From: Elephas maximus indicus
Lineage: Eukaryota > Chordata > Mammalia > Proboscidea > Elephantidae
Assembly (NCBI RefSeq): GCF_024166365.1
Contig: NC_064820.1
Span: forward strand, 62,597,501-62,661,500
Reading direction: 5' to 3'
Length of the DNA stretch: 64,000 nt
Part shown: positions 53,409 to 64,000 of the stretch, piece after piece
How the letters are laid out: the number at the start of each line of letters is the position of its first letter
Numbering within the stretch: position 1 is the stretch's first letter
Program-made: the position numbers and the translations under genes
Notes under the pieces: model-generated
Told to the model about the DNA's origin: nothing
Databases searched by the model: none
The model's input: the letters and a program-made list of their open reading frames with translations, nothing else

Positions 53409-54408
53409 GGCACTATGATAGGTGCTGAGGATTCACTCAGTGATGAACAAAACCACACAATGCCTACAGTCTAGTTGAAATAATTAAAAAAAAAATCACA
53501 GAACACATGCATAATTACAACATAGATAAATACTACGGAGGAAAGAGAAACATGATGGTATGAAAGCTTATAGTAAAAGAAATTGACTTATTCAAATAGC
53601 CAGGACAGACCAATTAAACTGGATCACTAATATACTAATCATATAGGTAGAATTTACCCAGAAAGAAAACAAGAACTAATGACTGCCTTTCTACAAAAGA
53701 GACCCATTATTTTCGAACATTATTATTTGTGCTGGGTTGTTTGTTTAAAAAGGATAAAATCTCAAATTGTTTTTGAAGGGCTTGTAAACTGTGATTAAAA
53801 AATTAGAAAGAAATGTGAAAATATTAGTTGAGAAAATTTCATAGGGATTACTTTTCTACCCAGGTCTGATACAAACTTCAATAATTTTAGGTAGTATAAT
53901 AAAACGGGAAAAAATAAACGCTATAACATATAGCACATGCAAGCCTGAATCACAGTTCTCTGAATATTAGCTACGTGGTCTTGCAAGAGTTATTTATCTT
54001 CACTGAACCAGAAAATTCACAGCTGAGAAGTGGTAATAATAAGAGCTCGACAAGGTTATCATGAAAATTGAATAAGATAATGTGTGAAAATGCTTCAAAT
54101 ATTAAGATGTATTTAAATATTAATCTGTCATATTACTTGCTCAGTTATTTTACCTACATATTGTATGGGACTCCACCAATAAGGGCCACTCTTTATGATT
54201 TTCTTCTCCAAAGTTTCTGTGCTTTGAAATATTTTTCTCCATAAACTTTATTATATAATAATTCCTTTAAAATTTTTCAGCAATCATATGCTTGTAACTA
54301 TCAGTCAGAACTTCTGATTAGCATGATCACACTGAATTTATGTATTTTTAAGTAAAAAAAAAAAATACAGAAACTGCCTGCACCATTTCTGTTATTTTGT
54401 TTTAATTA
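53409..54408. other. Intergenic DNA, nothing recognised
   Basis: Apart from the old repeat continuing to about 53475, nothing was identified. Confidence 0.4.
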
Positions 54409-54424
54409 AAAATAACCACCCCTC

Positions 54425-55103
54425 GTCTGGGGTCTTGAATGCTAACAAGCGGCCATCTGGGATGCAACAATTGGTCTCAACCCACCTGGAGCAAAGGAGA
54501 ATGAAGAAAACCAAGGTCACGCGATAACTAAGACTCCAAGAGACAGAAAGGGCCACATGAACCAGAGACCTACATCATCCTGAGACCAGAAGAACTAGTT
54601 GGTGCCCGGCCACAATCGATGACTGCCCTGACAGGTAGCACAACAGAGAACCCCTGAGGGAGCAGGAGAACAGTGGGATGCAGACCCCAAATTCTCACAA
54701 AAGGACCATACTTAATGGTCTGACTGAGACTAGAGGAATCCCGGCTGTCATGGTCCCCAAACCTTTTGTTGGCCCAGGACAGGAACCATTCCCGAAGACA
54801 ACTCATCAGACATGAAAGGGACTGGACAGAGGGTAGGAGAGAGATGCTGATGAAGAGTGAGCTATTTGTATCAGGTGGACACTTGAGACTGTGTTGGCAT
54901 CTCCTGTCTGGAGGGGGGATGGGAGGATAGAGAAAGTTGGAAGCTGGCAAAATTGTCACGAAAGGAGAGACTGGAAGGGCTGACTCATTGGGGGAGGGCA
55001 AGTGGGAGTACGGAGTAAGGTGTATGTAAATTTATAAGCGACAGTTTGACTTGATTTGTAAATGTTTGCTTGAAGCTCAATAAAAGTTAATAAAAAAAAA
55101 AAA
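54425..55103 (+). mobile_element. 5'-truncated L1, same lineage as the full-length copy
   Basis: 679 bp equal to the last part of the 3' UTR of the L1 at 46303-46938, ending AATAAAAGTTAATAAAA plus A tail. AAAATAACCACCCCTC (54409-54424) and AAAATAGCCACCCCTC (55104-55119) are the TSD. It keeps 'GACTAGAGGAATCCCGGCTG', which the full-length copy lacks. Confidence 0.95.
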
Positions 55104-55464
55104 AAAATAGCCACCCCTCATATGAACGGTCTCTTAAAAGCAACTCTTGGTCAAATTCTTTTTCAGGAAAATCAGGGCACAAATGTTGAACCAAGAGCAA
55201 GGTTAGGCTTGGGCTGGAGGTAGATGAGGTATGTGACCCCCAACATCTCTGAGAAGCCCAACTGGACTCCAGTGCAGTAGAAAGATTTAGCTAAATACTT
55301 AGTTTCAATATTCATCAAGGAAAAATTATGCCTATAAACTCAAAAACATATTCTTTGTTGTTTCTTAAAGTTTCTGTTGATTCTAAAGTTAAATCCTTGA
55401 CTCACATATTTGGATTGATTCTGTCATTACAGTGATATCTCATCTTCTGAAGGTTGTCACATTC

Positions 55465-55623
55465 TTTTTTTTTTTTTTTTTAAATAATATTTTATTGAGT
55501 TTTTGGTGAAAGTTTACCCAGCAAGTTATGCTCCCACTCAAAAAATTTCTCACAAATTGTTTAGTGACATTAGTTACTTTATTACGATGTGTCAACATTC
55601 TCTTTGTGTTCTGTTGGTTCCAT
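55465..55623 (-). mobile_element. 5'-truncated L1 of a different lineage
   Basis: A T run at 55465-55482 (poly(A) on minus) is followed by 'TTTTATTGAGTTTTTGGTGA' and 'ACAAATTGTTTAGTGACATT'. It is similar in style to but distinct from the L1 3' end at 46900. TTGTCACATTC flanks it at 55454-55464 and 55624-55634. Confidence 0.82.
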
Positions 55624-55659
55624 TTGTCACATTCATTTTTGTTGTGTTCTAAAAAATGT

Positions 55660-55860
55660 AGGAGCCCTGGTGGTACAGTGGTTAAAGCACTTGACTACCA
55701 ACTGAAAGGTCGGCAGTTTGAACTTACGGCCGTTCCTTGGGAGAAAGATGCGGCAGTCTGCTTCCATAAAGATTGCAGCCTTGGAAACCCTATGGGGCAG
55801 TTCTACTCTGTCCTATAGAGTGGATCTGAGTTGGAATCAGTGAGTTTGTTTGTTTTGGTT
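55660..55860 (+). repeat. AfroSINE, type C, with TSD
   Basis: GGAGCCCTGGTGGTACAGTG head, AGAAAGATGCGGCAGTCTGC block and tail 'GATCTGAGTTGGAATCAG'. TTCTAAAA(A)ATGT-like repeats flank it at about 55648 and 55861. Confidence 0.9.
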
Positions 55861-55873
55861 TTCTAAAATATGT

Positions 55874-57530
55874 GTATAAAAATGCACAATTTGATTTATA
55901 TTTCTCCTCAAAAGGTCATCAACTTCTTCTGTATCTTGCTGCCTTGCCTTGGCTGCTGCCCTTTGAAGAGCTGACCCAGTTGGAGCATTATTGAATGCCT
56001 CAAGGTATTCTTACAATGGACGTAGAAGTAATGCTTAAAGAGAAAATGCCCTTTAAAATTAACAGCCTCCCTTATTTGAACCATGACGTGATGCTCAGAG
56101 GTGACCTCTTTTCAATTACCAAAATGGCTCAGGAGCCCTGGAGTTATCTGCACACACCCTGCCCCCCACCACACACAATGATTTGCTAGTGTGAATGAGT
56201 ACACTTGACTATGTGTAAAGCTAACAGAAGAGGCTATCACTCTAAAAAAAAAAAAAAATAGTCATGGTTAATTGAAGAATGTCAGCCATCCCCTTTACCC
56301 ATAGCTCCTGCTGTCACAGAGTGTGATGCTCACACTATTACAATTTTCCCCTGCTCTCAGGAGTCTCCAGGGTTTCTTTGTTTCAATGAACATATCTTTG
56401 TGTAATATGCTTTTAAACCATCATCTGCTATTTAATACTATCAAGAGTTCATGTTTCAGGTAAGTGATAGGAATTTGTACGAGAGCCACCCACACATTTG
56501 AGCAACTGATTCAATGCTTTCTTCTAAGGAAGACAAGTAGTAGCTTAGCGCAGGAGTTTAGGGGTCTGGGCTGGTTCCCATGAAAGTTGAGATGGCTTTG
56601 GGTAAAAAGATACTGGCAAGAGACTTAGCCAAATTGCCCACATACTACTCCTATATTCCTGACTCCTGGACCCTGACTGTCCTTTTTAACCCCTAACTTT
56701 TGCCACCACTTCTGCTTAATTCACATCTCCTGCTGCCCTGCAGGTATCAGCCCATGCGATCCCCCAGCAAGATGTTAAGCTGAGGTATGACATTTGAAAG
56801 GCAAGTTCAGAGTTTGCTTCCTCGAGGGGACTCCTTGAAGAGTTTACAGTCTACTGAACCTTATAACCACATTTTTCCTCAAATCATGGATCGCTTTTTA
56901 CTTTGCATTCTTAAGCCTGAAAACTCTCGGAGCCCAGTATCATTCTAGGTACAACATATATTGCTTTATTAAAAAAAAAAAAAAAATTTCCACATATTAG
57001 AGAACTTACTAGGCTGTAGTGATATAATCTCACAGACTTCACAGGTTATTGCGAATGTCACAAAAATAAAACAACAGTCTAGCACAAATATGAGTGCTAT
57101 CTTCAGCAGAGGTGCAGATTCATAGGTATGTGAGCAGAGACGAGGAAGCCTAATTCTTCCCAAGAGGGCAAAATATGTCATCAGAAAGTCATGTTGAGCT
57201 GAGTTTGTGGGCTGGTACAAGACGTCATTAATTTGGAAGTCCCTGGAAATGTTAGATACAAGGTAAATGCATTTTCAAGTGAGAGAGAATCTGAGCATGG
57301 AGTCATGGAGTTAGAGAAGTATGGGAGCCCAGCAGGGGATAATGGGAAAACAGGGAGCATCATAATTAATTCTGGACAACTAGGGGCCAGAGAGGGTTTT
57401 GATGTCTGGAGAACACTAAAATTAGGGGACAGACTCGAAAAGGAGAGGTGAGAAGCTGATCAAATAAATATAAATGTATACTTAATGCTTGCAGAAAATG
57501 TATATATAAGTGTGTATACACATATACATA
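55874..57530. other. Intergenic DNA, nothing recognised
   Basis: Poly(A) runs at 56243-56258 and 56969-56985. Short reading frames without domains. No exon or named repeat. Confidence 0.4.
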
Positions 57531-57706
57531 TAACTCATTGCTGTTGAGTTGATTCCAACTCATAGCAACCCAATAGGACAAAGTAGAATCACTCCACAGG
57601 GCTTCCAAGGAGCAACTGGTGGATTTGGGCTACGGGTTAGCAGCCATAGCTAACTGTAGCTCACTGTAGCTCTTAACTACTGTGCCGCAGGGCTCCAGGG
57701 CTCCAA
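57531..57706 (-). repeat. AfroSINE, type A, with A-box region duplication
   Basis: Minus-strand copy from 'TAACTCATTGCTGTTGAG' to 'GCCGCAGGGCTCCAGGGCTCC'. The segment 'CATAGCTAACTGTAGCTCAC' and 'TGTAGCTCTTAACTAC' shows an extra repeat of TGTAGCTC. Confidence 0.87.
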
Positions 57707-57822
57707 TCTTTATGGGAGCAGACTGTCGCATCTCTCTCTTGCACAGCAGCTGGTGGGTTCAAACCACCAACCTTTGGTTTAGCAGCTGAGCACTTTAACT
57801 ACTGTGCCAACAGGACCCCTGT
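57707..57822 (-). repeat. AfroSINE type C, 5' half
   Basis: 'CTTTATGGGAGCAGACTGTC' to 'TGTGCCAACAGGACCCC' is the head and C block of a second minus-strand SINE, joined to the one before. Confidence 0.78.
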
Positions 57823-57983
57823 TGTGAGTATATAGGCACTTCTAACATAAGCACTTCAAATAGTGCAAATTTAATAGAGAAGTTGGTTGCAGAGGTGTTG
57901 CAGGACTAGAGGAAAAAAGAAGGTAAATTTACTGAAAAGATCAGCAATTGCAGTAAGCCATTCCCTCCCCTACAGCAGGGAGA

Positions 57984-58141
57984 ATCAAACCTCTGCCATA
58001 GAGTCAATTCCAACTAATAGCGTCCCTATAGGATAGTGTAGAAAACCCCCATAGAGTCTCTAAGGAGCACCTGCTGGATTCAAACTGCCAACCTTTTGGT
58101 TAGCAGCTGTAGCATTTAACCACTATGCCACCAGGGCTTCT
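57984..58141 (-). repeat. AfroSINE, type A, with 11-bp TSD
   Basis: Minus-strand copy flanked by CAGCAGGGAGA (57973-57983) and CAGCAGAGAGA (58142-58152). Confidence 0.9.
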
Positions 58142-58403
58142 CAGCAGAGAGAGCTAAAGGGAAATGGTGCTGCTGAGAGCTCACAATTACCATGACCCTA
58201 AGGCTGCTGCTAGTGGAATCAAGCTGTGGGAGCAGGAACCCAGGAAGCAACACTGAGCCATCATCGTTACTAATGCCATCACTGCCAGAGGTACCACCAG
58301 AAGCCAGAAATGGTGGCTTCTCACTTTCTCCCACCTTCCAATCTAACAGAAAACCAATGGGAGAGCAGTTTGAGAATTTGGGAAATATTTGCAGATTTCC
58401 AGC

Positions 58404-58619
58404 CGGGGGCAGATTAACCAGTAAGCAAGGTTCACACGGGCTTACATTAAACAAGGTATGTGTGGGTTTACTTGTGTTTACTTACTGGTCTGCAGTGCAC
58501 AATTTTACGTGAGATTCACCACATCTGTGATGAAAAACAGGTGAAATTGTGCGCTACAGTTTGGTAATTAAGTGCAAGTAAGCCCATGCATACCTTTCTG
58601 ATTGGGTAATCCCTCCCTG
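58404..58619. mobile_element. Palindromic hAT-like element, copy 2, perfect 8-bp TSD
   Basis: 216 bp, clearly homologous to 8394-8614 (shared 'AGATTAACCAGTAAGCAAGG', 'CTTGTGTTTACTT', 'ACAGGTGAAATTGT'). Its ends are CGGGGGCAGATTAACC and, reverse-complemented, CAGGGAGGGATTACCC. TTTCCAGC lies immediately on both sides (58396-58403 and 58620-58627), the hAT signature. No transposase frame. Confidence 0.85.
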
Positions 58620-58627
58620 TTTCCAGC

Positions 58628-59840
58628 CTTGGTGGTACATAGGAGAATACAGACATGAGACAGATGAGAGACAATTGGCGCTATCTAACAGCTTCATGTC
58701 CTGACTTAGGCATTTCTTGGGCCCCTCCGAGATCTCCAACAACAAAGAACAAATGGAGGGCACACACGTACTTATTTATATTTTCATTATTACCTACATA
58801 CATAGTTGTTTTTACTCTTGGAAAATTGTTCTAAGTACTGGAAAAAATTAAAGTTTGAGCAAATGAGAGAGATGCATATCCAGAAGTGAACCTTCAAAAG
58901 CAAGGAGAAAAGCTCCAGTAGTAATTATCTCAGAAAAATAAGTCTCTTCCTTTCCCAATCTCCACTTTACCAAGACACAGGCACAAAATCAGATACACTT
59001 ATTTTATACATTTAGGCTTTCATTTTAATGTTTTTCGGTCACCATATCTGATTAAATCCCACTGTTAAAAATTTGAGTAGAAAATGAGTTGTATTTTTTT
59101 TTCCAATTCAACAGTCTCTGATAATGAAATGTGACAAAGCTAATGCTAATATGCAGCTATTCAAGTTGTTCAAATATGTTCTATTGTATGCATTTGGACA
59201 GAAAAATAAAATGCATGTTTCAAAAAGAGATTAAATGGGTAAAGATTAGAGAACAGTGACAACAGGGAAACTCAGTTGGAGAACAAAACAGACATAAAAC
59301 CAAAGATAGAAGTTTGGGTTTTCAATTTTAAATTATGAAATAATTCTTCTCTTAAGAATAAATCATTGCTTTTGTTAATATTTAAAAGATTAGTATAATA
59401 ATAAAAAAGTTAAAATAAGATCAGGAAAAATGATTTTATGCTTTTCTTTTTGCATTTCTATTTCCTCTACGTAACATTTAATTTTTAAAGGTACAACATA
59501 CCAGTGGGACACACCTATACAATATTCTTTAGGGTCTATTTTAAATGGTAATTGGTGCCATTTGATTGAAAGCTCAAGTTGATAAACCAGGAGATGAAAG
59601 CGCCTGGAGTCTAAAGCAAAGTTCTTACCCTTACAATTAACTTGCAAAGTTATAAAATCATCCAAAAATTACTGGGTACTTGGGGCCAATTTGCACAGTA
59701 TTATTGTGTGAAGGTAGCATTCATGGTAAGGAACACCCCTGACTATTTGTATTTTGTTTAATAGTAATTTATTAAATGTATATATTTAATAAATAAAACT
59801 GAAAATTTTTTTTATGGATATTTAAATATAAATAACACAT
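58628..59840. other. AT-rich intergenic DNA, nothing recognised
   Basis: No exon or named repeat. The short minus-strand frame at 59390-59665 has no domain. Confidence 0.45.
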
Positions 59841-59879
59841 TGTAGTGAAATGAGTTTCTTTGTGTGGCCATTTTCCTTC

Positions 59880-60760
59880 GTCCTCTGAAAGAAGAGCTTG
59901 GAGATTTTTCCTCTAAACCCTGAAGAGTTACTTTTGCCCCAGTTTTCTGTTCGAGAGGATTTGTTACTTTTGTCCAGATTGATTGACATTTCCTGAGTAG
60001 GCTATAAACAACTCATAGTTTGATACTTTTTATCTGGTCCTGGGCTGCAGCCTGTCCTATGATTGGCCTGCTCCTTGCAAGGATTGGTCAATAGACTATG
60101 CAAATGAAGTGACTACAGACTATGAAAATGACGTCACTATAGCCTGCTAAGAAAATGAAGTGTCTGCGGGCTACTGAGAGAGGATTGGTCAGTTCGTGGT
60201 GCCAGTGGCCAAGCCTTGAAATTGATGAGGAGTTTGTGTTTATATCCAGCCAAACCCACGAGGTTTTTCAGACAGGAAGCAGGAAGAAGCAGAAAGGAGA
60301 AAAAGCAAGAGAGAAGAAGCAGAGAGAAAACAGGCAAGAAACCTCTTAAAAGAGCTGGAACATGGGTCAACAGCTGTAACACTGAAGACCGTGACAGGCC
60401 CGGAAGGGGCCCTGCAGCAGAATCAGTGGTGACAGACATCAGGGCCAAGAGGAACCTGTCCTGAGGGGGCCAAGAGGAACCTGTCCTGAGGGGGCCAAGA
60501 GGAGGCCTGTCCTCAGGGGGTCAAGATGGGGCATGCACAGCAGAGAGAAGGGCCTACATGTTGACACTGCCGAGAGGAGCTGAGAGAGCTGTCCTGCACT
60601 GAAGAAGCGTGACTTTGCCGGCATGCTTCTTGATCTTGATCCTGAATTTGTAGCCTGTTGATCCTGACCCCGAGTTGTACTGTTACTTCCTTAATAAACC
60701 ACTTAACTGTAAGAATGGTCTGTGAGTTCTTTGTGACCATTGCAATGGATTATCGAACCC
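59880..60760 (+). mobile_element. LTR-like block with promoter and poly(A) signals
   Basis: Three GATTGG (inverted CCAAT) boxes lie at 60061, 60082 and 60183, with an octamer ATGCAAAT at 60098-60105 and a perfect CRE TGACGTCA at 60129-60136. AATAAA at 60693-60698 is followed by a GT-rich stretch (GTCTGTGAGTTCTTTGTG). The order enhancer, promoter, poly(A) signal and GT tract over about 700 bp is that of a retroviral LTR. Ends and TSD were not found, so this remains an inference. A non-LTR promoter region is the alternative. Confidence 0.42.
60444..60530 (+). repeat. 25-bp tandem repeat, about 3.4 copies
   Basis: GCCAAGAGGAACCTGTCCTG begins at 60444 and 60469; a variant (GCCAAGAGGAGGCCTGTCCT) begins at 60494; a partial unit (GTCAAGATGG) begins at 60520. 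It lies inside the LTR-like block. Confidence 0.9.
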
Positions 60761-61127
60761 AGAAGAGAAGAAGAAAGTGTCATGGAAGGAACAGCTAGTG
60801 TCAGATTTGGTAAAAAGGTTAGAGAGTAGAAATGTCTGACCTCCACCTCATGGGAATCTGCTTTGGGTTGATGCTGGTCATTATCCCCCCTGATGTTAGA
60901 CAGGTTCTGATGTTACTACCACTCCTACCATTTTACACAGGTAAATAATTAAATTGCCTTTCAATTTAAGCTGGAAATAACGAATTCACTTGGACTTTTT
61001 GGATGCTTCAAACTTCATAAAAAGGCAAAACTTACTGTTCTACTAACTCATAAGCATTTCTACACCGCGATATGTGTTTCATTCATTCATTTATTAGTTC
61101 ATACTTGCTATTAATATATTAGTTATG

Positions 61128-61706
61128 TTGTTGTTATTAGGTGCTGTTGAGTCAGTTCTAACTCACAGCAACCTTATATACAACAGAACGAAACACTCTT
61201 GAGCCATCCTCATAATCCTTGTTATGCTTGAGCCCATTATTGCAGACACTGTGTCAATCTGTTTTGTTGAGGATCTTCCTCTTTTTCACTGACCCTCTAC
61301 TTTACCAAGTAGGATGCCCTTCTCCAGGGACTGGTCCCTCCTGATAACATGTCCAAAGTACGTGATGCGAAGTCTCACCATTCTTGCTTCTACAGAGCAG
61401 ACCAGTGTGGCTGCATTTCTTCCAAGACAGATTTGTTTGTTCTTCTGGCAGTTCATGGTGTATTCAGTATTCTTTGCCAACACTATAATTCAAAGACATC
61501 AGTTCTTCTTTGGTCTTCCTTATTCATTGTCCTGGTTTTGCATGCATATGAGGTGACAGAAAATACCATGACTTGTGTCAGGCACACCTTAGCCCTCAAA
61601 GTGACACTTTCTAAAAAGGTCTTTTGCAGCAAATTTGCCCAATGCAATACATCATTTGATTTATTGACACCTGCTTCCATGGGCATTGATTGGGGATCCA
61701 AGTAAA
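61128..61706 (-). mobile_element. RTE/BovB LINE 3' fragment
   Basis: Minus-strand C-terminal RT segment ('NKEDQRRTDVFEL', 'YFGHVIRRDQSLEKG') with the 3' tail at 61128-61190 ('GTTGTTGTTATTAGGTGCTG' in plus orientation). Frameshifted. Confidence 0.88.
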
Positions 61707-62762
61707 AAAATTTGATATATAGCTGGCACTGCAGTAATATAATTTTGATAACTTCCTGAGGTTGGAATAATCTTACCAAATCCAAGAGAAAAATATCTTC
61801 TCAGACCAGTCAAGGATTTTCATTACCAACGACTGAGACAAAGAATTTGACTACTTTTCCCAAAGTGAGCTTGCTCTGAATGGGTACACTTTACTTGTTA
61901 TCTCATTAAGTCTTTTGAAAGGCCTCACTCTTCATGTGGATATTATTATCATCGTTATCTTGCCTCCGGGTATCTTTCCCCGGACATAATGTACTTTCAA
62001 ATACTCACTTAGCCAGCATTATATAACCCACTGTCTTGTCATCATAATATATTAATCTAGTCTGTTAGCATTATTAAAAACTGGTGTAGTCCTTGCTAGA
62101 GTTTTATTATTATCAATGGTGTTGTATAAGAGTTTCATGTTCCAGGAGATAAGAAATTAGCTCCAGGTAGTTAGCTCTCTTCATTAGGGACATTAACTTA
62201 TTTTTTATACTGAAACAATGTTGATTCTCCTCTCTATTTGTGTTTGTGACCACTTGTTCTGATTACTTGTTAATTCTACTTTTCTGCCTGACTTTTCTGT
62301 TGGATGACCTGTATTGCTCACTCATTCCTGGTCTTGCTACAGAGCCTATTCTTCCCCAGAACGTCTTGGTCTTCTCCAGGTTTCTCTTTTTATTCTTTCT
62401 ACTATGCACAGGTGAAAGCAAGATCATACCTATTTTTTATAAACAGACAGATTGCAGACACATAAAAAGAGAAGAAACTGAACACCTTTATATAGTAATT
62501 CTTCTATAGTAAATATAGCCTTTTATATCTACCTTTCTTTACACTGTATTTTTTATAATGTTTATACAAATTGTTCTCTTTACACTGTATTTTTTTATAA
62601 TGTTTGTACAAAATTGCTGTCTTGGGAATGGCATTAGAAACTCAGTGACTTTCACAGATAGACCTTATTTAAGTTAACAGCAATGACCATTATTATTATT
62701 ATTTAAAGTTTAAATTATCAAAACATGATCAATGAAACCTTTTTATGCAGGTTTTTTGTACT
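61707..62762. other. Intergenic DNA with a small tandem duplication
   Basis: 'TTTACACTGTATTTTTTATA' at 62539 recurs as 'TTTACACTGTATTTTTTTAT' at 62579, a 40-bp direct duplication. Nothing else recognised. Confidence 0.5.
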
Positions 62763-62765
62763 TTT

Positions 62766-62930
62766 GGAGCCCTGCTGGTGCAGTGGTTAAGTATTTGGCT
62801 GCTAACCAAAAGGTCAGCAATTCCAATCTACCACCCACTCCTTGGAAATTCCACGAAGCAGTTCTACTCTGTACTATAGGGTTACTATGAGTTGGAATCG
62901 ACTTGAGGGCAATGGGTTTGGTTTCTTGCT
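62766..62930 (+). repeat. AfroSINE, type A
   Basis: GGAGCCCTGCTGGTGCAGTG head, decayed B box, tail 'CTATGAGTTGGAATCGACTT'. Confidence 0.88.
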
Positions 62931-63640
62931 TTCTCTTTTTTTGTTGTTGTTTCTGTCCTTTCAGACTGCCTTGCTTTTTGGTAATACTTGAACATATCCT
63001 GATATTTCTCTTCTCTATGACTAAGGAATCATAAGGAACCCATTACCTTCTGATGAGACCCATTGTGTCTTAGTGGAGAACAGTACTAGAGTAGAAAAAA
63101 ACCTCAGTGCTCAGATTGCACAGAGTGTTGGTAGTGGGCAAAATTGTTCCTTCTGCATTTGTCCTATTTTCATTAGTGACAGAGGTTAAAAAAATGCTTT
63201 TTTTTTTTAAGGCATGAGTTTACCCTGATTTTTCAGTTTAAAATATATGAAGTTTCATCAAGTACCAGAAAGGATGTTTTGATGTGCCCACACTGATATT
63301 ACGTAACTAGAGAAGAAAACTATTAGGCTAATGATAATAACACTTTACCCTGCCACTGCTAAATGATTAAGTCTAACCTTAATTCTGCAAACGATTAGGT
63401 TTTTGAAGCTGATAACTTAGTTTAGAGAATGAGTTTTACCCAAGCCTTAATCTCCTACTCAGGGTGCTGCATGGGTGTTTGACCTGTGCAGTCTCACAGG
63501 GCCTCTTGCTCAGAAGGACCATCGTTCAATGCTCTGCTGTCTCTGTCTTGAAATTCTTCACAATTTTCTAACACAAGGCCCTGCATTTTCATTTTGTACT
63601 GGGCTCTGTAAATTATATACCCAGTCCTGATCATAATAGA
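62931..63640. other. Intergenic DNA, nothing recognised
   Basis: No exon or named repeat. Confidence 0.45.
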
Positions 63641-64000
63641 GTCGCTGGGTGGTACAAGTGGTTAACACACGTGACTGCTAATCGAAAGGGTAGAATTTTG
63701 AGTCCACCCAGAGGTGCGTTGGAGCCCTTGTGGTGCAGTGGCTAAGAGCTACAGCAAGCTATGGCTGCTAACCAAAAGGCCACTGGTTCATATCCTCCAG
63801 CCACTACTTGGAAACCCTATGGGGCAGTTCTACTCAGTCCTATAGGGTCACTAGGAGTTGCAATTGACTTGATAGCAATGGGTTTAATTTTTCTTTTGGT
63901 TAGAGGTGCCTTGGATGAAAGGCCTGGTGATCTACTTCTGAAAAGTCAGCCACTAAAAATCCGATGGAGCACAGTTCTACTCAGACATGCATGGTGTTGC
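63641..64000 (+). repeat. AfroSINE, type B, split by another SINE, runs off window
   Basis: The left part (63641-63720, 'GAGTCGCTGGGTGGTACAAG' to 'CAGAGGTGCGTT') and right part (63902-64000, 'AGAGGTGCCTTGGATGAAAG...GACATGCATGGTGTTGC') are one type B SINE. The tail lies beyond the window. Confidence 0.88.
63721..63901 (+). repeat. AfroSINE, type A, nested in a type B SINE
   Basis: Flanked by AGAGGTGCGTT (63710-63720) and AGAGGTGCCTT (63902-63912). Its A-box region has the extra block 'AGCTACAGCAAGCTATGGC', the same duplication type as at 38690 and 57650. Confidence 0.92.

Noticed and set aside
54570-55001. 143-codon minus-strand frame
   Set aside because: Lies antisense in an L1 3' UTR fragment; the same region of the full-length L1 does not conserve it over its length.
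60137-60464. Overlapping frames on both strands (103 and 82 codons)
   Set aside because: Produced by purine-rich LTR-like sequence; no domains.

Overview
The window is nuclear DNA of an afrotherian mammal, most likely an elephant or another paenungulate. Three things point there. About forty-five copies or fragments of a tRNA-derived SINE with the AfroSINE sequence occur on both strands (a GAGCCCTGGTGG head, a TTCGAATCC-like B box and an ATGAGTCGGAATCGACT tail). There are many RTE/BovB-clade LINE pieces whose 3' tail is shared with that SINE. There is also a near-intact L1 of a lineage unlike primate L1. Introns, poly(A) tails, target-site duplications (TSDs) and MIR, L2, hAT and LTR relics are all mammalian.

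Only one protein-coding gene is recognised: GAPT (GRB2-binding adaptor, transmembrane) on the + strand. The 158-residue protein is encoded at 25421-25897. A plausible non-coding first exon ends at 22210, with PU.1/ETS-like sites beside it, and the 3' UTR runs into an old L2. The most interesting observation in the window sits in this exon. The reading frame is open for 115 codons upstream of the conventional start and encodes a cysteine-rich segment with one canonical leucine-rich repeat. It is preceded, in the same frame, by an ATG and a signal-peptide-like stretch broken by a single TAG at 25073. GAPT therefore looks like the C-terminal part of an ancestral type I LRR receptor.

Layout: 1-21400 is SINE-dense intergenic DNA with L1M, MIR and hAT relics, four RTE fragments, two short RTE deletion derivatives and a nested MaLR-like LTR. 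21400-27020 is the GAPT locus. 27020-38900 holds more SINEs, a nearly complete but 5'-inverted RTE element (32444-35745) and an old LINE. 38900-46951 is a full-length L1 with TSDs, tandem promoter monomers, a broken ORF1 and a broken ORF2. 46950-64000 contains two LTRs with TSDs or candidate TSDs, a further LTR-like block with dense promoter motifs, two 5'-truncated L1s, a second copy of a palindromic hAT element, and SINEs.

From human gene order on 5q11.2, PLK2 and RAB3C should flank GAPT, but no exon of either was recognised. Repeat family names were assigned by eye from remembered consensus sequences and were not checked against a library. SINE types used below: A, tRNA head plus 'CCTATGGGGCAGTTCTACTC' body; B, tRNA head plus 'GAAAGGCCTGGCGATCTACT' body; C, like A with an extra 'GAAAGATGTGGCAGTCTGC' block.
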